Assembly: GCF_901709675.1 (NCBI RefSeq)
Contig: NC_051087.1
Coordinates: 3,402,001-3,466,000 of the forward strand
Direction of reading: 5' to 3'
DNA: 64,000 nucleotides
From: Syngnathus acus
Lineage: Eukaryota; Chordata; Actinopteri; Syngnathiformes; Syngnathidae
Of this stretch, positions 1-15,758 are shown one piece after another; position 1 is the first letter of the stretch; the number at the start of each line of letters is the position of its first letter. The position numbers were made by a program, and so were the translations under genes. A model generated the notes under the pieces. It worked only from the letters and a program-made list of their open reading frames with translations. It was not told where the DNA came from and made no database searches.

Positions 1-3000
1 AGGAGGTCACGGATTGCTAATGGCCTCAGGTAGTGGCACAGGACGTAAAACCACCGTTCGTTTAGCAGCCTACGTCTCAGGCTGCCGCTTGATGGAGGTA
101 CACGCCGGTAACCAAAGTGAATTAAATACGATTTTAAAGCGAGCTGGGAATCAAACTCGAGTTCGCCAAATTGAAACCATCATACTGGTCCATGAGAATA
201 TCAGCTCCTCTGTTCGAGAAGAGCTATTGGTAGCCCTCAACTCCTACCCGGGGCTCTACACCGACCAGGAGCTGGCCAAACTGGTTTCAAGGGTGACCGC
301 TGTGTATAAAACAAAAAGATTCCTCTTGGACAGCTGGATTTTCGACAAGTAAGGAACAAGTCTTGTTAGTTTCGAACCCAAAATTGCCACCTCTGCTTGT
401 ACAGCGGTGACAATGAATCTTTTTTTTTAACAGGTACTTGTGTCAAAACCTCCGTGACGTGCATGTTTTCATCTTGATGCCTGCCGTCGTATCAGACCGC
501 CGCGGAAACAACGAACACAAGGTTTTTGAATCGTGTGTTTTGCTTGCACGACTTTGTACGTCACTGTAAATGGGTCCTTTATTAAAACGGTATTTTTGTC
601 ACCTAGGCACAAACCGCCAAGGCTCTCAGCCTTTCCTGTGTGGAGATGTACCAGCCTTGGTTGAACCAGTCTTTGGCAGAAGTTGCTATTCAGCACCTGA
701 AAAATATTTGTCAAAACTGTAAGTTAAACATCATTTTTTTTCTGTTAAGCGGTGATGATTGCTAAAATAACTGCAGATTCCTCCCCCCCCCCCTCAGTGA
801 AACTACAAGGCTCGCCAGCTGGCTTGGCCGTAGCAATGGCGGGAATCCACCAGTCTGCATATCAGTACGCTCTGGTCCTTCTAATGACGCAGCCTTTTAG
901 TCCTTATACATATATGGCCTTCATTTCTCATTTCGGTTACGTCTGCAAAGTTCTGCATGATGAATTGGAGAGCCGATCCAACAGGTTGTGATTTTCCAAA
1001 TATTCACAATTTGTGTTGAGCTAGCAGTGAGCTTCAATGCTTTGTTTTCTGATGCATGGTGAATATTTGGTTTGTACAGGCTTAACACTGCTCTGTCTCA
1101 TTTGGATGCATTGGACAACCTTGCCATGAAGTACAAACAGGAGTTAACTAGAATGCAGGGAATAGTTGGCGAGATACAGAAGGTAGAGGGTACACAACTC
1201 GAAAAAGTGCACGTTGTATGTCTTTGCGAATATTTTTCTTCTTCTCCTTTCAGCGTGTGGATGAGCTCCTTGGAGCCATAGAGGACCAGAAACATTTGCT
1301 TCAAAAAGCTGAAACCAAATGTGCGAAACAGGAGAGAAAAATTCAAATCCTGGGGGACCGGATCGCTGAATCCGAGAACGAGGTGACGAATGAAATAGAT
1401 TTGCAACACCTCGCTGATGACACAATGCTTTGGTCATAAATGAATTTAGAGATACTGATTCTTTCCCTCTTTTATTTGTTCAGCTGAATCCATATTTCCA
1501 GGCAGCGCTCGATGTGCTCCATAGTCTGGACCCATTAGACCTCGAGGAGGTGCGCCACTATAGAGATCCGCCTGATGGGGTGGTGCTGGTCATGGATGCC
1601 GTTCTTTTGCTTTTTGAGCGGCCCTTTGGCTGGGCCAATGCAAAAAGACTCTTTTTACATTGCAACGTGTATAAGGTATCTTTTCCAAAAGCAAATGACA
1701 CGGGATCATTTCATTATCATTTAAAGAGGTCTTTTTAAGTTTCTTTTTTTTACCCCCCCCCACCCCGCCCAGTGCCTGGTCCAATTTGACTTCTACAATC
1801 TTATAGACGTCCAAATGCTACAGCTCGCCGAGTTAATTAAAAACCCCATCTTTGTGCCGGAATGCATCCGAGAAGTGAGCAAGGCCTGCGAGACTCTATG
1901 CCGTTGGATCCTTTCCGTCAACAATTGCGGTACGAAGATATACCAACTGATGGTCAGGAAGCAGCTGGACCTCATGCTTCTAAGGGCGCAAGATGAACTT
2001 GAGCAGATCCAAGACCACGTGGAGGGAATAAAACGTTGTCTTAAAGAGCTTGATAATGATCTACAGCCTGTGCTGGAATTGCTGGCCGAGAAATTGCTGC
2101 TGCTACACAAAGCTGAAGCCTTGGAGAGAACCGCTGCTAACGCTGTGGAACTGTTGTCGAAACACGCAAGAGTGTGGAGGGATCGAGCTCGGGTAACTCA
2201 GAACATACACAAAGACATCGGATTTTTATTTGGGCTGGTGACATCATTGGCAGACCACTGATTGGGTTTTCCACATAATCAATCAATGAAAGGTTATTTG
2301 CATGATGAGTAGATGTGTCGTCATATTTTTTGTTTTCCTTCAGGAAGTCCAGCTGCAGAGACAACGCTTACCGGGAGACGCCATCTTCCTGGCTGCCATC
2401 ATCTCCTATTTTGGCCCCTTCTCAGCTGATGTACGCAGCGAATTGCTGAGCAAGTGGAGAGTGTTGTACCGCACAGGAATCATCGATCCAAATCCCAGAG
2501 ATGCCAGAAGTTCCCTGTTCACCTCCACCGCCGAACCACCTCAGCTAACCTCGGGTTTTCCCGTCGCTCTGTCCGAAACGCTGCAGCCACTCCTGTGTCG
2601 GGCGTTGGGTGTGAAAGCGTGGCCGGCGCATGAGACCGTAACCACCAGATTGGTGTTGAAGCTGTTGCTGTGGGGCTGCAGGAGGAGTTGGGTGAAATAC
2701 TGGCCACTACTTGCAGACACCAAGCATCATCTGGAGATCAACTCCAAAAATGGGGTCATTACAGGTTGGAGTCGGTTCTCTATATTCATTCGAGACCATT
2801 GCAAATGGAATCACCATTTGAAATGCTACCGACACTTTTCTGTTCCGAAGGCGAAACAGGAGACGACGACACTCTGGGGAAAGAATTTGAGTGTGATATC
2901 GTGGTTTGCGCTGATGATCCAAAGCTAATGTTCAAGTTGGACCTGGCTGCCGAGAAAGGTAACGAATCGTTACGCGGTATAACTTTTGAATTGAAAAGTT

Positions 3001-6000
3001 TTGAAATTGGGAATACTACCCATGAAAATTCAGAGGTTAAACCAGTATTAAGATTAGAACTTGTGATGGGCTCACTATTGGGTGAGCAATTTTATTTGTA
3101 CAGCACCATTCCTACACATGAGGAAACCCACGCGCTTAAATGAGGTCAATGCGTAATTAAGATGAAATAAAAACATAAAAAAATCAAGTATACTTCTTGA
3201 ATTGCATTGGTACAGTGTAAAGTTAAGAATGGTAAAATATTTAGCAGTCTCTTCCATTTACAATCTTTTTTTTACATCATTATTAAATTATGTTTAATAA
3301 TGTACACACACAAACCCTGAAATAGATAAATTAGCGTATTGGACATATTGGAGGTGTAGTCCAATGAATCCACCTTTTGAATTTCACTCTGGAATCATTG
3401 TTTTTCATCAATCATTTTCACAGCTCACACCTGTATGTCTCGTTTTTATTCCAGGCATGAAAGTCCTGGTTACTCACATCGAGCGTGTGCCAGTCAGTCC
3501 ACAGTTTCTCGCAACTTTGGCCCGTCCCGCTGCAAGTTGCCCCCCAGGCTCAAACCAGCCTGCCCAGCAGACAAACCCTGACTTCTGCCTCTTGCTCAGC
3601 ACCCACTACCCCGCCCGACTGCTCAGTAGCGGTAGGAAGCCTCAACTAGAACTTCACCTCTTGGATGAAAATGCGGATTTCAAAAAGCCGGTTCTTGATT
3701 GTCCTTTCTTCCTCGTCAGCTATCCATCCATCCATACTGGCTCAGGTGGATGTGGTTGACCTCTCGCCAAGCTCGGATCAGGTCCAGGAACTCATGCTGA
3801 CGCAGCTATTGCAGTCGGAGTGCAAAGAGCTGATGACTCAACACCTGCGGATACAGAATGACAAGCAGCTAATGCAGAGGAAGCTGGTCACGGAGGAGGT
3901 GAGTCGGGCGGGCGTTTCCACGGCGACACTTTTCCGATCTTCGGTGACCTCATCACGTTTGTCTCCTGCGAGAGAGAGAGAGCTGACAGGACGCCATCTT
4001 TTTTAGGACTCTGTGATGGACTCCGTCCTGCAGTCCGACACCACCCGAATGCAAGCCCCCGAGTTCCTCTCGCAATTAGTCAAGGTCCGGGAAACAATGT
4101 CTTACGCTCAAACGGAGTTGCAGCTGGTGGATGAGAGGCGGGAGTTCCACGCGCCCTTGCTGGCCGCTCCTCAGCAATTGATCAAGCTGGCTTGGCTCTT
4201 CTACCAGGCTCTGCAGGAGGTGTCCCGCCTCTCCCCCGCCTATTACTTTCCATTATCTGCCTTCATGGCAGTGATGCAGGAGGTCTTTGCCAAAGAGGCC
4301 AGTAAGCTCATGAAGTATGGCACCGGGACGGTGTTAGGGGGGGTAATACCCGAGATAAGGAACAAGATGGTGGGCAAATTGATCTTCTACTATAGGCCGT
4401 GTCTCTTTAGGAGTCACGGTCCGGTTTTCAAGTTGTTGTTAACTCTGGCCGTGATGCAGACCAACCAACTTTGCTCTCAACCGGAGCGGACGGCCTTACT
4501 CATGGGATTCGCAGATACTCATGGGATTCCTCCAGCTGCAGGTTCCTCAAAGGATCATTTGATATCCCCTCAGGTTGACTCTGACCTCCTCTGTTTAGAG
4601 AAGATTCCAGACTTCACAGGTCTGACCGCTTCTCTGACCTCTTCACGCGAGGAGTGGCGAGAATACCTGCACTCGCCTTCCTCCGTCATAGCGGGACCGC
4701 CCCCATGCGACTCTCACTCCCATCTGTCCTTGATGCAGCGGGCTCTCCTCGCAAAGACCTTGCGGCCTCACGCCACACAAGTGCTAGCGGAGGCCATGGC
4801 GGCCCGCCAGTTTCGCCCACCTCGCCACTCAGCACCTCACTGCGCCAACCCCGGGGCTCTTTACAGATTTCTTGTGGAGCATAAGGGACCTATCATCTTA
4901 ACGTGGCCTCCTCCATCCAAAGACAAGTGGACAAATATTCAGCCTGTCCACTTAGTGAAGTTCTTGGCCTCAATGGCAACAGATACAAAGGAGGTAAGCG
5001 TAACAGATGTCATTTGGATCCATATTGAGATGTTGTTTTTTTCCACATTTTTAAAATAATAATTATTTATGGTCCAGGTGAAAGTAATTTCCATCGCAGG
5101 ACTTTGTGACAGTGACTTCATCCTCTTTTCTTTGGAAAAATCAATCAGAGAAGGTCACTGGTTAGTTTTGAACAATTGTCACCTGCTGGAGCATTGGGAT
5201 GCTAAAGTGGTGGCACGATTCAATCAGCTGTTTTCCCCTTATGGAGGTAAGCAGTTTAAAGACAGTTTGAAGACTTTGCAAAGTTTAAACCAGACGTTCA
5301 CAGTGGGTTTTTTTTTTAATTATTCTATTACACCCTCTGTCTCTTAATTTTCCCGCAGCTACAAAGCACATAAATAGTCCTCATCCAGATTTCAGAGCTT
5401 GGTTTCTGACTGAAGAAACTACCCAGACTTTCCTACCCGGTAGGTTTGATATTGACCCCCCCCCTTTGGCGATCTTTATTTTCACCCCATGTCACAAAAT
5501 AATGGATACATTTGCAGGGACACCTAATCGTCAGACCTTTTTGCTGCCATAAACAAAACGTATCCGCCCCTCTTAAATAAATTGCAGCGCGATGTAAATA
5601 TTCTCGTTCACGTTTGTGTCGATTGTCGCCTATTTGTCGCATTTGCCCGTGTTGTGATAATGAATGTAGTCCTGATGTCAATGGAATCCAGCATCGGTGC
5701 GAATGCATGGCCTGCCTCTGGTTTGTGACTGCTCCTGGAACGTGAAGGAAGAGTTGAGCTGCTCCCTGCAATATCTGTCGGGGAGCCCGGCCGACGACAC
5801 GGAGCTCTTCCTGCGCTGTGCAACCTTCCACTCTGTGTTGCTACAGAGAGAGGCCTACAAATACTCGGGCCAGGCCAGAATCTACAGCTGGTGAGAACTG
5901 GAAACGTGTTGCGAGTGTTTAATAGCGCTGCATTGCTTTTAAATATTTGTATTTTTTCATGAAGGAGCCAGTCAGATCTTGTAGCTTTGGTGGATGCCCT

Positions 6001-7444
6001 CGTTTCTTCCGCCAGTCTGTGCCACGACAAGATTAAAACTTTACAATACATTGCAGGTGATGCAACACAGGGGCAAAGACATATTCCTTGAATTCATTTT
6101 TTTAAAAATGTATTGAATCCTTTTGATTTTTTTAAATTCCTAGTCAACCTTGTGCACGGCGGCCATGTTCTGGACTCTGCGGATTCCGAGGCGGTGCAAA
6201 ACACTGTAGAGACCTGCTTCAGCGCAACGCCACCTCAAGCCAGCGGACCGCACACACTCGCCAATATCATCATCAGCACTGAGCACGGCGGTAACGTGAC
6301 ACCGTTTTTCACAAGAATCCAGTTTTTGCATGATCGAAAAGAAGTTTCGCCTTTAGATTTTGCCAACCTCCAACGAAAGCTGGACGGACAGCTGCTGCTG
6401 CGTGCCGAGGACATCAGCGAGCCTCTTCTGTTGGGTTTCAGCGCCGACGTGGAGGCTGAAATCGTCAAAATCAACAGTCGCAATCTGAACAAGATGCTCC
6501 AGGCCTCCCAGACTCCTCACGGACCCGCCGCGCGTTCCAGCAGTGCTTTGGCGACGCTACCAGAACTTAGCCAGGCCAGAGAGCGTCTGCATGCGCTGCA
6601 GGAGTACCTCACGCAACAAAACCAAACCCGAGCGAGAAACGCCGGGGAGGTTTTCCAGAGTCCCCTTTATGACTTCCTCCTGGCCGAGTGGCACGAGCTG
6701 AGCGGCTCGGCGTCCTCGCTCCTTTCTCGCCTCCGACAGCCGCTTCGATACATAACGGAGACGTTCCTGTCCCTCCCCACGCTCACCGCATTGTCGCGTT
6801 TGCAGAGACGGGCGGAGCTACTCAGCGCTTACCTGTGGCGCGATAACGATTCGGCACCGCGCGCCGCCTACCGCCTGTCTGCTTTCGCCCATGCCAAGGG
6901 CTTTCTGGTGGCACTGAGGAGAAAGGCAGCACAAGTAAATCACAAGTACATCAGTGATATCACCCTGCACCTTGAGGTAATGCTAATTGCCGCTAAAATG
7001 CAAATACCATTATCGCTGTCACTTTTCGCCACGCGGTGGATCACGTTCTTCTCATCCTTCCAGGTTCGTGACGATCCATTATTCACCCCCCGTCCAAAGG
7101 ATATGGTGGACTTGTGCGACCTGGAACTAAAAGGAGCATCGTGGGACGTGCACAGGACCGCCTTAGAAAATTCCCTCTCTCCACAGTCTTACTCCATGCC
7201 TCTCATTTGCATCAAGGCGCACGTGAAAGACGCTCACTTTCCACGGCCACGGAACACCGATGAAGTTTATCATTGTCCCATTTATCTGGAGGACTTGGAT
7301 ACCGGAGAGGAGGGACGAGATGACTTTAACATAATCACAACAGTTCCGCTTCCTACCGAGTTAGAGCCTTCCTTGTGTAGTTTGCGGAAGGTTCGCCTTG
7401 TGAGCCGGCTTTTTGATTCAAGGGCTTCCTCTAAAGATCTCTGA
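1..7444 (+). CDS. dnhd1: Dynein heavy chain domain-containing protein 1-like, 3' part (5' end outside window)
   Basis: The exons encode the motor half of a dynein-heavy-chain relative. Exons: 1-349, 434-521, 607-718, 798-984, 1080-1182, 1254-1382, 1484-1675, 1773-2192, 2344-2958, 3455-3631, 3720-3898, 4007-4993, 5078-5246, 5359-5439, 5692-5890, 5965-6056, 6144-6976, 7064-7444. Codon phase agrees at every junction except the exit of 2344-2958 (see finding). Domains in order: AAA4 with a degenerate P-loop (SGSGTGRKT, Arg at the Walker Lys position); stalk helices and presumed microtubule-binding region (about 1080-2192); AAA5 (LPGDAIFLAA, YFGPFSADVR); AAA6 (YYFPLSAFMAVMQ, EGHWLVLNNCHLL); and a C-terminal region with a late LKGASWD motif. 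Strong divergence from axonemal and cytoplasmic dyneins points to DNHD1, whose mammalian member is linked to sperm flagella (family knowledge). The last intron, 6977-7063, is 87 nt and open in frame, so retention would add 29 residues. The stop is at 7442-7444. The exact paralogue name is an inference. Confidence 0.85.
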
Positions 7445-7892
7445 GCACTATCTAGCCAAAAAGTTGGGTCAAATTGGTCCCTTTTTAACCTACAGTTGGG
7501 TTATTTTTAACCCAGCTGTTTTTTTTTTGGTTTTTATTTAGAATGAAGAAGTACCATGTGATACATTCAAACACGCAGTTGAAATATTTGCTCTTATACA
7601 TTCATCCATGTTGCTTTTTTATTAAAAAGGTTTGTCTTGTCTTCATGATAACCGACGGCCATTTTGTTTGATTTATTACAAAGTAGCAGAGACGTCACTT
7701 GTACATCTTGCCACTTTGTTCCCTTTGTCGGATCATTCATCAGCCGAGGCTGGACCTATTCCAGTTCACAATTCTTACATTTTTTTATTTTCAAATGTCC
7801 ACAGTGTGTGGCACAAATTGAGATGCAATTGTTCAGATTGATGAATGACTCATTTTAAACAACGGCTGGTTAAATTCTGACTCATCTTCTAG
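7445..7892. other. Intergenic gap between dnhd1 stop and the FAM20-like exons
   Basis: About 450 nt without a codon-phase-consistent exon. It should hold the dnhd1 3' UTR. An ATTAAA variant poly(A) signal lies near 7621. Open frames at 7632-7858 show no kinase or other recognisable motif. The stretch ends in a good acceptor (tcttctag) that opens the FAM20-like exon at 7893. Confidence 0.5.
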
Positions 7893-8138
7893 GCAACATG
7901 GACAGACACCACTACGAAACATTCGAGAAGTTCGGCAATGACACGTTCCTGTTACACCTTGACAACGGCCGGGCGTGAGTGCAGTTTTTTTCCTCAAATG
8001 TCTGTCACTGGTTGGCCAAGCAACTCTGCTGTCACTGTGTTGTCAATGCAGATTCGGGCGCCACTCCAAAGACGAGCCGTCCATCTTGGTGCCATTGGAG
8101 CAGTGTTGCAGGTGTGTGTGTGTGTGTGTATATATATT

Positions 8139-8171
<33 letters not shown>

Positions 8172-8434
8172 ATTCTAGAATCCGCCGTTCCACCTGGCTA
8201 CGGCTGCGCCTCCTGTCTCTGCCGCAGTATCGCCTCAGCGATGTCATGCGGGCCTCGCTTTCCCACGATCCCCTGCACGGCGTGGCCCCGCTGCTGACGG
8301 AGCCCCACCTTTCGGCCCTCGATCGTCGCTTGAAAACCATAGTGGATGCCGTAAGTCGTTGCCTGGAGAAGCAGAGTCAAGACGGGGTCGACGAGGTCAT
8401 ATACGACGACGTCGGCCAACTGGAGGATATGTGA
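7893..8434 (+). CDS. FAM20C-type secretory pathway kinase, last three exons only
   Basis: Three exons, 7893-7974, 8052-8111 and 8179-8434, join in phase and encode the end of a FAM20-family kinase. These Golgi/secreted kinases phosphorylate Ser-x-Glu motifs (FAM20C) or act as pseudokinase or sugar-kinase relatives. The fragment opens at [15 protein letters not shown] and continues through [24 protein letters not shown] and [13 protein letters not shown]. The Asp of MDRHH and the Asp of LDNG are 20 residues apart, as are the two essential Asp residues of FAM20C, so the retained part keeps catalytic and metal-binding positions. The QCCRIRRST stretch favours FAM20C or a fish fam20c-like paralogue over FAM20A. 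The first exon starts in mid-codon behind an acceptor, so upstream exons are required, but none lies between here and the dnhd1 stop. It could be a gene whose 5' exons are beyond dnhd1, a duplicated or translocated 3' end, or an assembly join. Confidence 0.8.
8112..8178 (+). repeat. 67-nt intron made almost wholly of (GT)n-(TA)n microsatellite
   Basis: The intron between the last two FAM20-like exons begins inside a GT run, continues as TA dinucleotides and ends tgtgtattctag. The donor GT is itself a repeat unit. Codon phase (AG|A, Arg) and the family match CCRIRRST across the junction confirm that it is spliced. Confidence 0.8.
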
Positions 8435-8572
8435 ACTCTTGGATGGATGGATGTAATTAGACTGTTTGAGGGGCCCCCAAAATGCTCCTGCATGGGGTCT
8501 TCTGCGGTGTAAAGTAGCTTTGAAGGCCCCATGTTGCTCTTCCAGCTCCGTCACCGCCATTTTAATGTGTAC

Positions 8573-8578
8573 AATAAA
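8573..8578 (+). terminator. Poly(A) signal AATAAA of the FAM20-like transcript
   Basis: A canonical AATAAA lies about 140 nt after the FAM20-like stop codon, in tgtacaataaagc. It supports a transcript 3' end here, before the next gene starts at 8883. Confidence 0.55.
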
Positions 8579-8882
8579 GCCAGTAGTTGTCCTCATATAA
8601 CTTAATGAGTCTGCGTCGCAGCTCGTTGGCCGTCCTCTGCCTCCTTTTCTTTCAGGCATGCTAATCAATAATTCACCTGGCAGCTCATATCAGTGGCATC
8701 TGCTCCCTTTTTCTCTCGCCCTCGACCGCTTGCCCGCTCTAATCCACAGACTGAGCTGAATTTCCATCGCAAGAGGATTTGGTCGAGGACAGAATTTTTT
8801 TTTTTCAAGTGCGGATTTGAGCGCTCTGTCCCCGGCTGCTGTCTCTTGCCGCTGTTACATATTTGAATTTCATATTTGCACC

Positions 8883-12681
<3,799 letters not shown>

Positions 12682-13003
12682 TGGGGGGGGGGCAGTCTCG
12701 GGGTTTGTACATGAGCATGAAACATTTAAAAGAATATTTACGCAGTTTTTAGGTGGATTCATTGTTTGGGTGTCACCATCCCCGCACCCTCGTGAAACAC
12801 ATTTTGTTTTGTTATTAAAAAAACAAACAAATCTCAAATACTTTTCCTGGTTTTCTATTTTGTAAGGCATGAAAGGTGATTCAGTCAATTATTATACTTC
12901 CACTTTTCTTATTTCAATGCTGATGGTGTATTTTAATATTCAACAGGTTTGTTTTGGAGGTAACAAGAAGTAAAAAAAGAAATATCCATGACTCAATCAC
13001 TCT
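12682..13003. other. Convergent 3' regions of baiap2l2 and parvalbumin
   Basis: Non-coding DNA between two tail-to-tail genes. An ATTAAA near 12814 may serve baiap2l2. No other gene, RNA or repeat is evident apart from short G and A runs. Confidence 0.5.
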
Positions 13004-13009
13004 TTTATT
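13004..13009 (-). terminator. Poly(A) signal AATAAA for parvalbumin
   Basis: The minus strand reads AATAAA (plus-strand tttatt) about 410 nt beyond the parvalbumin stop codon. This gives a plausible 3' UTR with no competing gene. Confidence 0.5.
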
Positions 13010-13418
13010 GTCATTTCTTACTGTCTTCTCTCACTTTCTTGGTTGTGAATTTTTAGGCACGGATGAGTGGGGCTGCGTGGTGAAGAGCAAAAGAATGCGG
13101 GTGCACTGGCATGTGACCAAACCATAAAAATGAACAGTTCTGAAAAAGAATCATTTGGAATACAACATCACTAGCACCAAGCCATCTTTATGAGCTCATC
13201 AAGAACGATTGAGAAGTACATTTGATACCCAACAAAAACATGTAACCCAAATCTGGTAACACCTCCCCATAGACGCTGCTTGTTTTCGTGGGTGAGCGGG
13301 TCAGGCCGGTCCGTCTCCATGTGTGGCTTCCCCCGGGGAGGTGAAAGAAGTTTGATGGTGGCAGGTACAAACTATGAATTCAGGGAGGCGGAGGACGAAG
13401 AAGAGGTCCTGCTTTCTC

Positions 13419-14397
13419 CTACTCATGCACCATCGCTTCGAACTCTGGTGAGCAAAAAAATCAATGAGACAAAATCTTGTATGCTACTGTGCGGAAAATA
13501 CAGAGGAACCTCCAAAGTGGAATGAATTGGGCCACTGAGACCTGTCGCCAGTAAATTCACCACCCCTGATTGTTTTTGTTCTTTCGACTAACTAGGTTAT
13601 GTTTCATATCAACTTGTACATCTGTCCCTCTATACGTTAGCATTCTGACAGTAAAGGTCGTCAGACTTCTCTCACCGTCAATTCCGATCTTGCCGTCGCC
13701 GTCCTTGTCCGCAGCTTTGAGGAACACTCTTGTCTCATCATCTGTCAAGTCTCTGCCATCCTTGGAGAAACCCTTCAGCACAAACCTGAGCAAGATGGAA
13801 TGTTTCTCTGCGGTTGATTATGTTAAAAAAAAAAAAATGAGCAGAAATGTTTTCTTGTTTGACTCACTTGAGTTCATCTTCTTCTATGAAACCGCTTCCA
13901 TCCACATCAAGAACCCGGAAGACCTGCTTGACGCTCTCGGCCGACATCGCCGTCATTCCCACCAGGTCGAAGAACTTTTTAGGGTCGAATGTCTCTGCTA
14001 CTCAGCAAAACAAAGGAGGCCGAAGAATATCAGCGTTAAGCAAGCTACACACATACCGATAATTGGGCCAAGACCGCAAAGGCCTGTGGACCAGCAAGAC
14101 CCAAGAAACTGCGTAATTCATTTAGACAGACATAGTGCTTTGCTACCATCTTGTGGTATGAATAGGTAATTATAAAGGAGGAGGGGGGGGTCAGTTTTCT
14201 CAACGCTAAATCCTCACTTTGGTTTCTCTGTATTTCTCCACAGTCTGGGTGCATTGTGGCACCGTGCTGCCTCTCATAGGTTGGTATTGGTACTACAACA
14301 AATCACGTATAATGTAATAATGCACACGAATCCAACCTGCAAAGGCATCAAGAGCTTTCTTGATCTCCTCCGCTTTCAACAGGTCCGTCATCACCAT
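13419..14397 (-). CDS. pvalb: Parvalbumin (EF-hand calcium buffer)
   Basis: Four exons on the minus strand, 14397-14337, 13997-13868, 13785-13676 and 13444-13419, join in phase to 108 residues, the normal length. Parvalbumins are cytosolic Ca2+/Mg2+ buffers of fast muscle and neurons. The vestigial AB region ([17 protein letters not shown]) is followed by two complete EF loops, [12 protein letters not shown] and [12 protein letters not shown], each with acidic residues at the ligand positions and Glu at position 12. The interloop [15 protein letters not shown] is also typical. The last exon holds only EFEAMVHE and the stop, as usual in the family. The start ATG is followed two codons later by a second ATG. 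The MTDLL.AE.IKKA start suggests the alpha lineage (fish pvalb6/7 type), but the paralogue is not assigned. It lies next to ncf4, as in human. Confidence 0.95.
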
Positions 14398-15758
14398 CCT
14401 GTCAGCTGGATGAATGGACATGCAGAGGAAATACAAGTTACGCAATACGTTGTGAGAAGTGTACACATTGCCATGGCAACATACAAGACAAAAGTATGTA
14501 GTGTATGTTTTTCATCACTATATGTTATTATTCTTGTATTATTTCATTAGGTTCAAAAATCATTTTTGAAAAAGCATTTACTATAAGTGACTCATTAGCA
14601 GCTGTGGCTAACTACTGTAAGCAGCTTGAGTGGGAAGACGGAAGCCCCAAAGTATTTACAGAATATGCACCGGCGCTAACAACGGTATATTTAGCGTCCA
14701 CGCTACGGCCTCGGCATGTGAGGGCGGCCGTGGGCGCGTTTTGAAAAAGGAAAGAGCAAGTTGTTGGCTGGTCGGCCTGTTACGCATCCAGCCTCTTATT
14801 ACGTAATGACACAATAAATCGGATAAGTGACAAACTCTTGCAAATAATAACCAAGTTCCAGACCCACACGCAATGAATACAGAAAGACATTTTACTTATT
14901 TTATTTTACTTCACCAACCCACTTTAATCAGAATTCAAACTTATTAAGACTCTCTTTTCATACACAATGTAAAAAGATTGAATGGCATCCTCCACAAGTG
15001 TCTGAACTTGTGTGCGTTGTGTATTTGTGTGTATTTCTCCACATCTTTTCACTGCAGTGTCACACACAGCGGCAAAACACTCCCGCTCGTGCTGTTTGTC
15101 CTTCACTTTCCATCACGTCTGATTCAACGCCAATCGTCAGTCACGACTGAGAAGCCTCACTCACGCATTTTAGGTGAGGTACTAACATCTACTTCTTTCA
15201 AAAAAAAATTGCATCAGTCGCAAACTTAACATTTCAAATCCACCTGTTCATTAATAAAGTCTCAATTTTGATTACATAACAGGTACTGTCGAATAACACC
15301 CGTGCCTTGTTTTTGATGAACACTTAGGCCTGCTACGCCACTGTATTTGAATGTGGTGACTGGTGAGTATGGTGTAAAGTCTTTTTTGAGGTGGTGTAAA
15401 AAAAATGACCACTGGCCAGTATGTGTACAATTTTAAGACATTTTCTCCTCTAAATAATGAGAGTAAAAATAAAATAATGTCTTGAAATGATAATACTATT
15501 ACATAAAGACTTCAAATGGGCAACGTCACATAAATGTATGCACATCTTGAATGAATCCAAATATTTAATGTATTGCTTTTTTTTGTAGATAAAATTTTGC
15601 TAAATTGCAATCATGTTTCATCTATAGTTCCCTTTTTTGGTTTGTTTGGAAAGCCCCGTACAAAACACTTCCTGGTTGCCAACCCCTCACTTCCTGATGC
15701 TATCATTCACACTTTGAAATATTTTGTTTGCTTTCTACACTGTCTGACACCTTCGGCC
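14398..15758. other. Divergent upstream region of pvalb (-) and ncf4 (+)
   Basis: About 1.36 kb between two head-to-head genes, so it should contain both promoters and any parvalbumin 5' non-coding exon. No reading frame has recognisable content, and I could not identify a specific TATA box or enhancer motif with confidence. Confidence 0.5.

Noticed and set aside
4552-4577. Possible mini-intron in dnhd1 (CAG|gttcct ... cccctcag)
   Set aside because: It would be about 40 nt or shorter, below usable intron length, and the exon is open and in phase without it.
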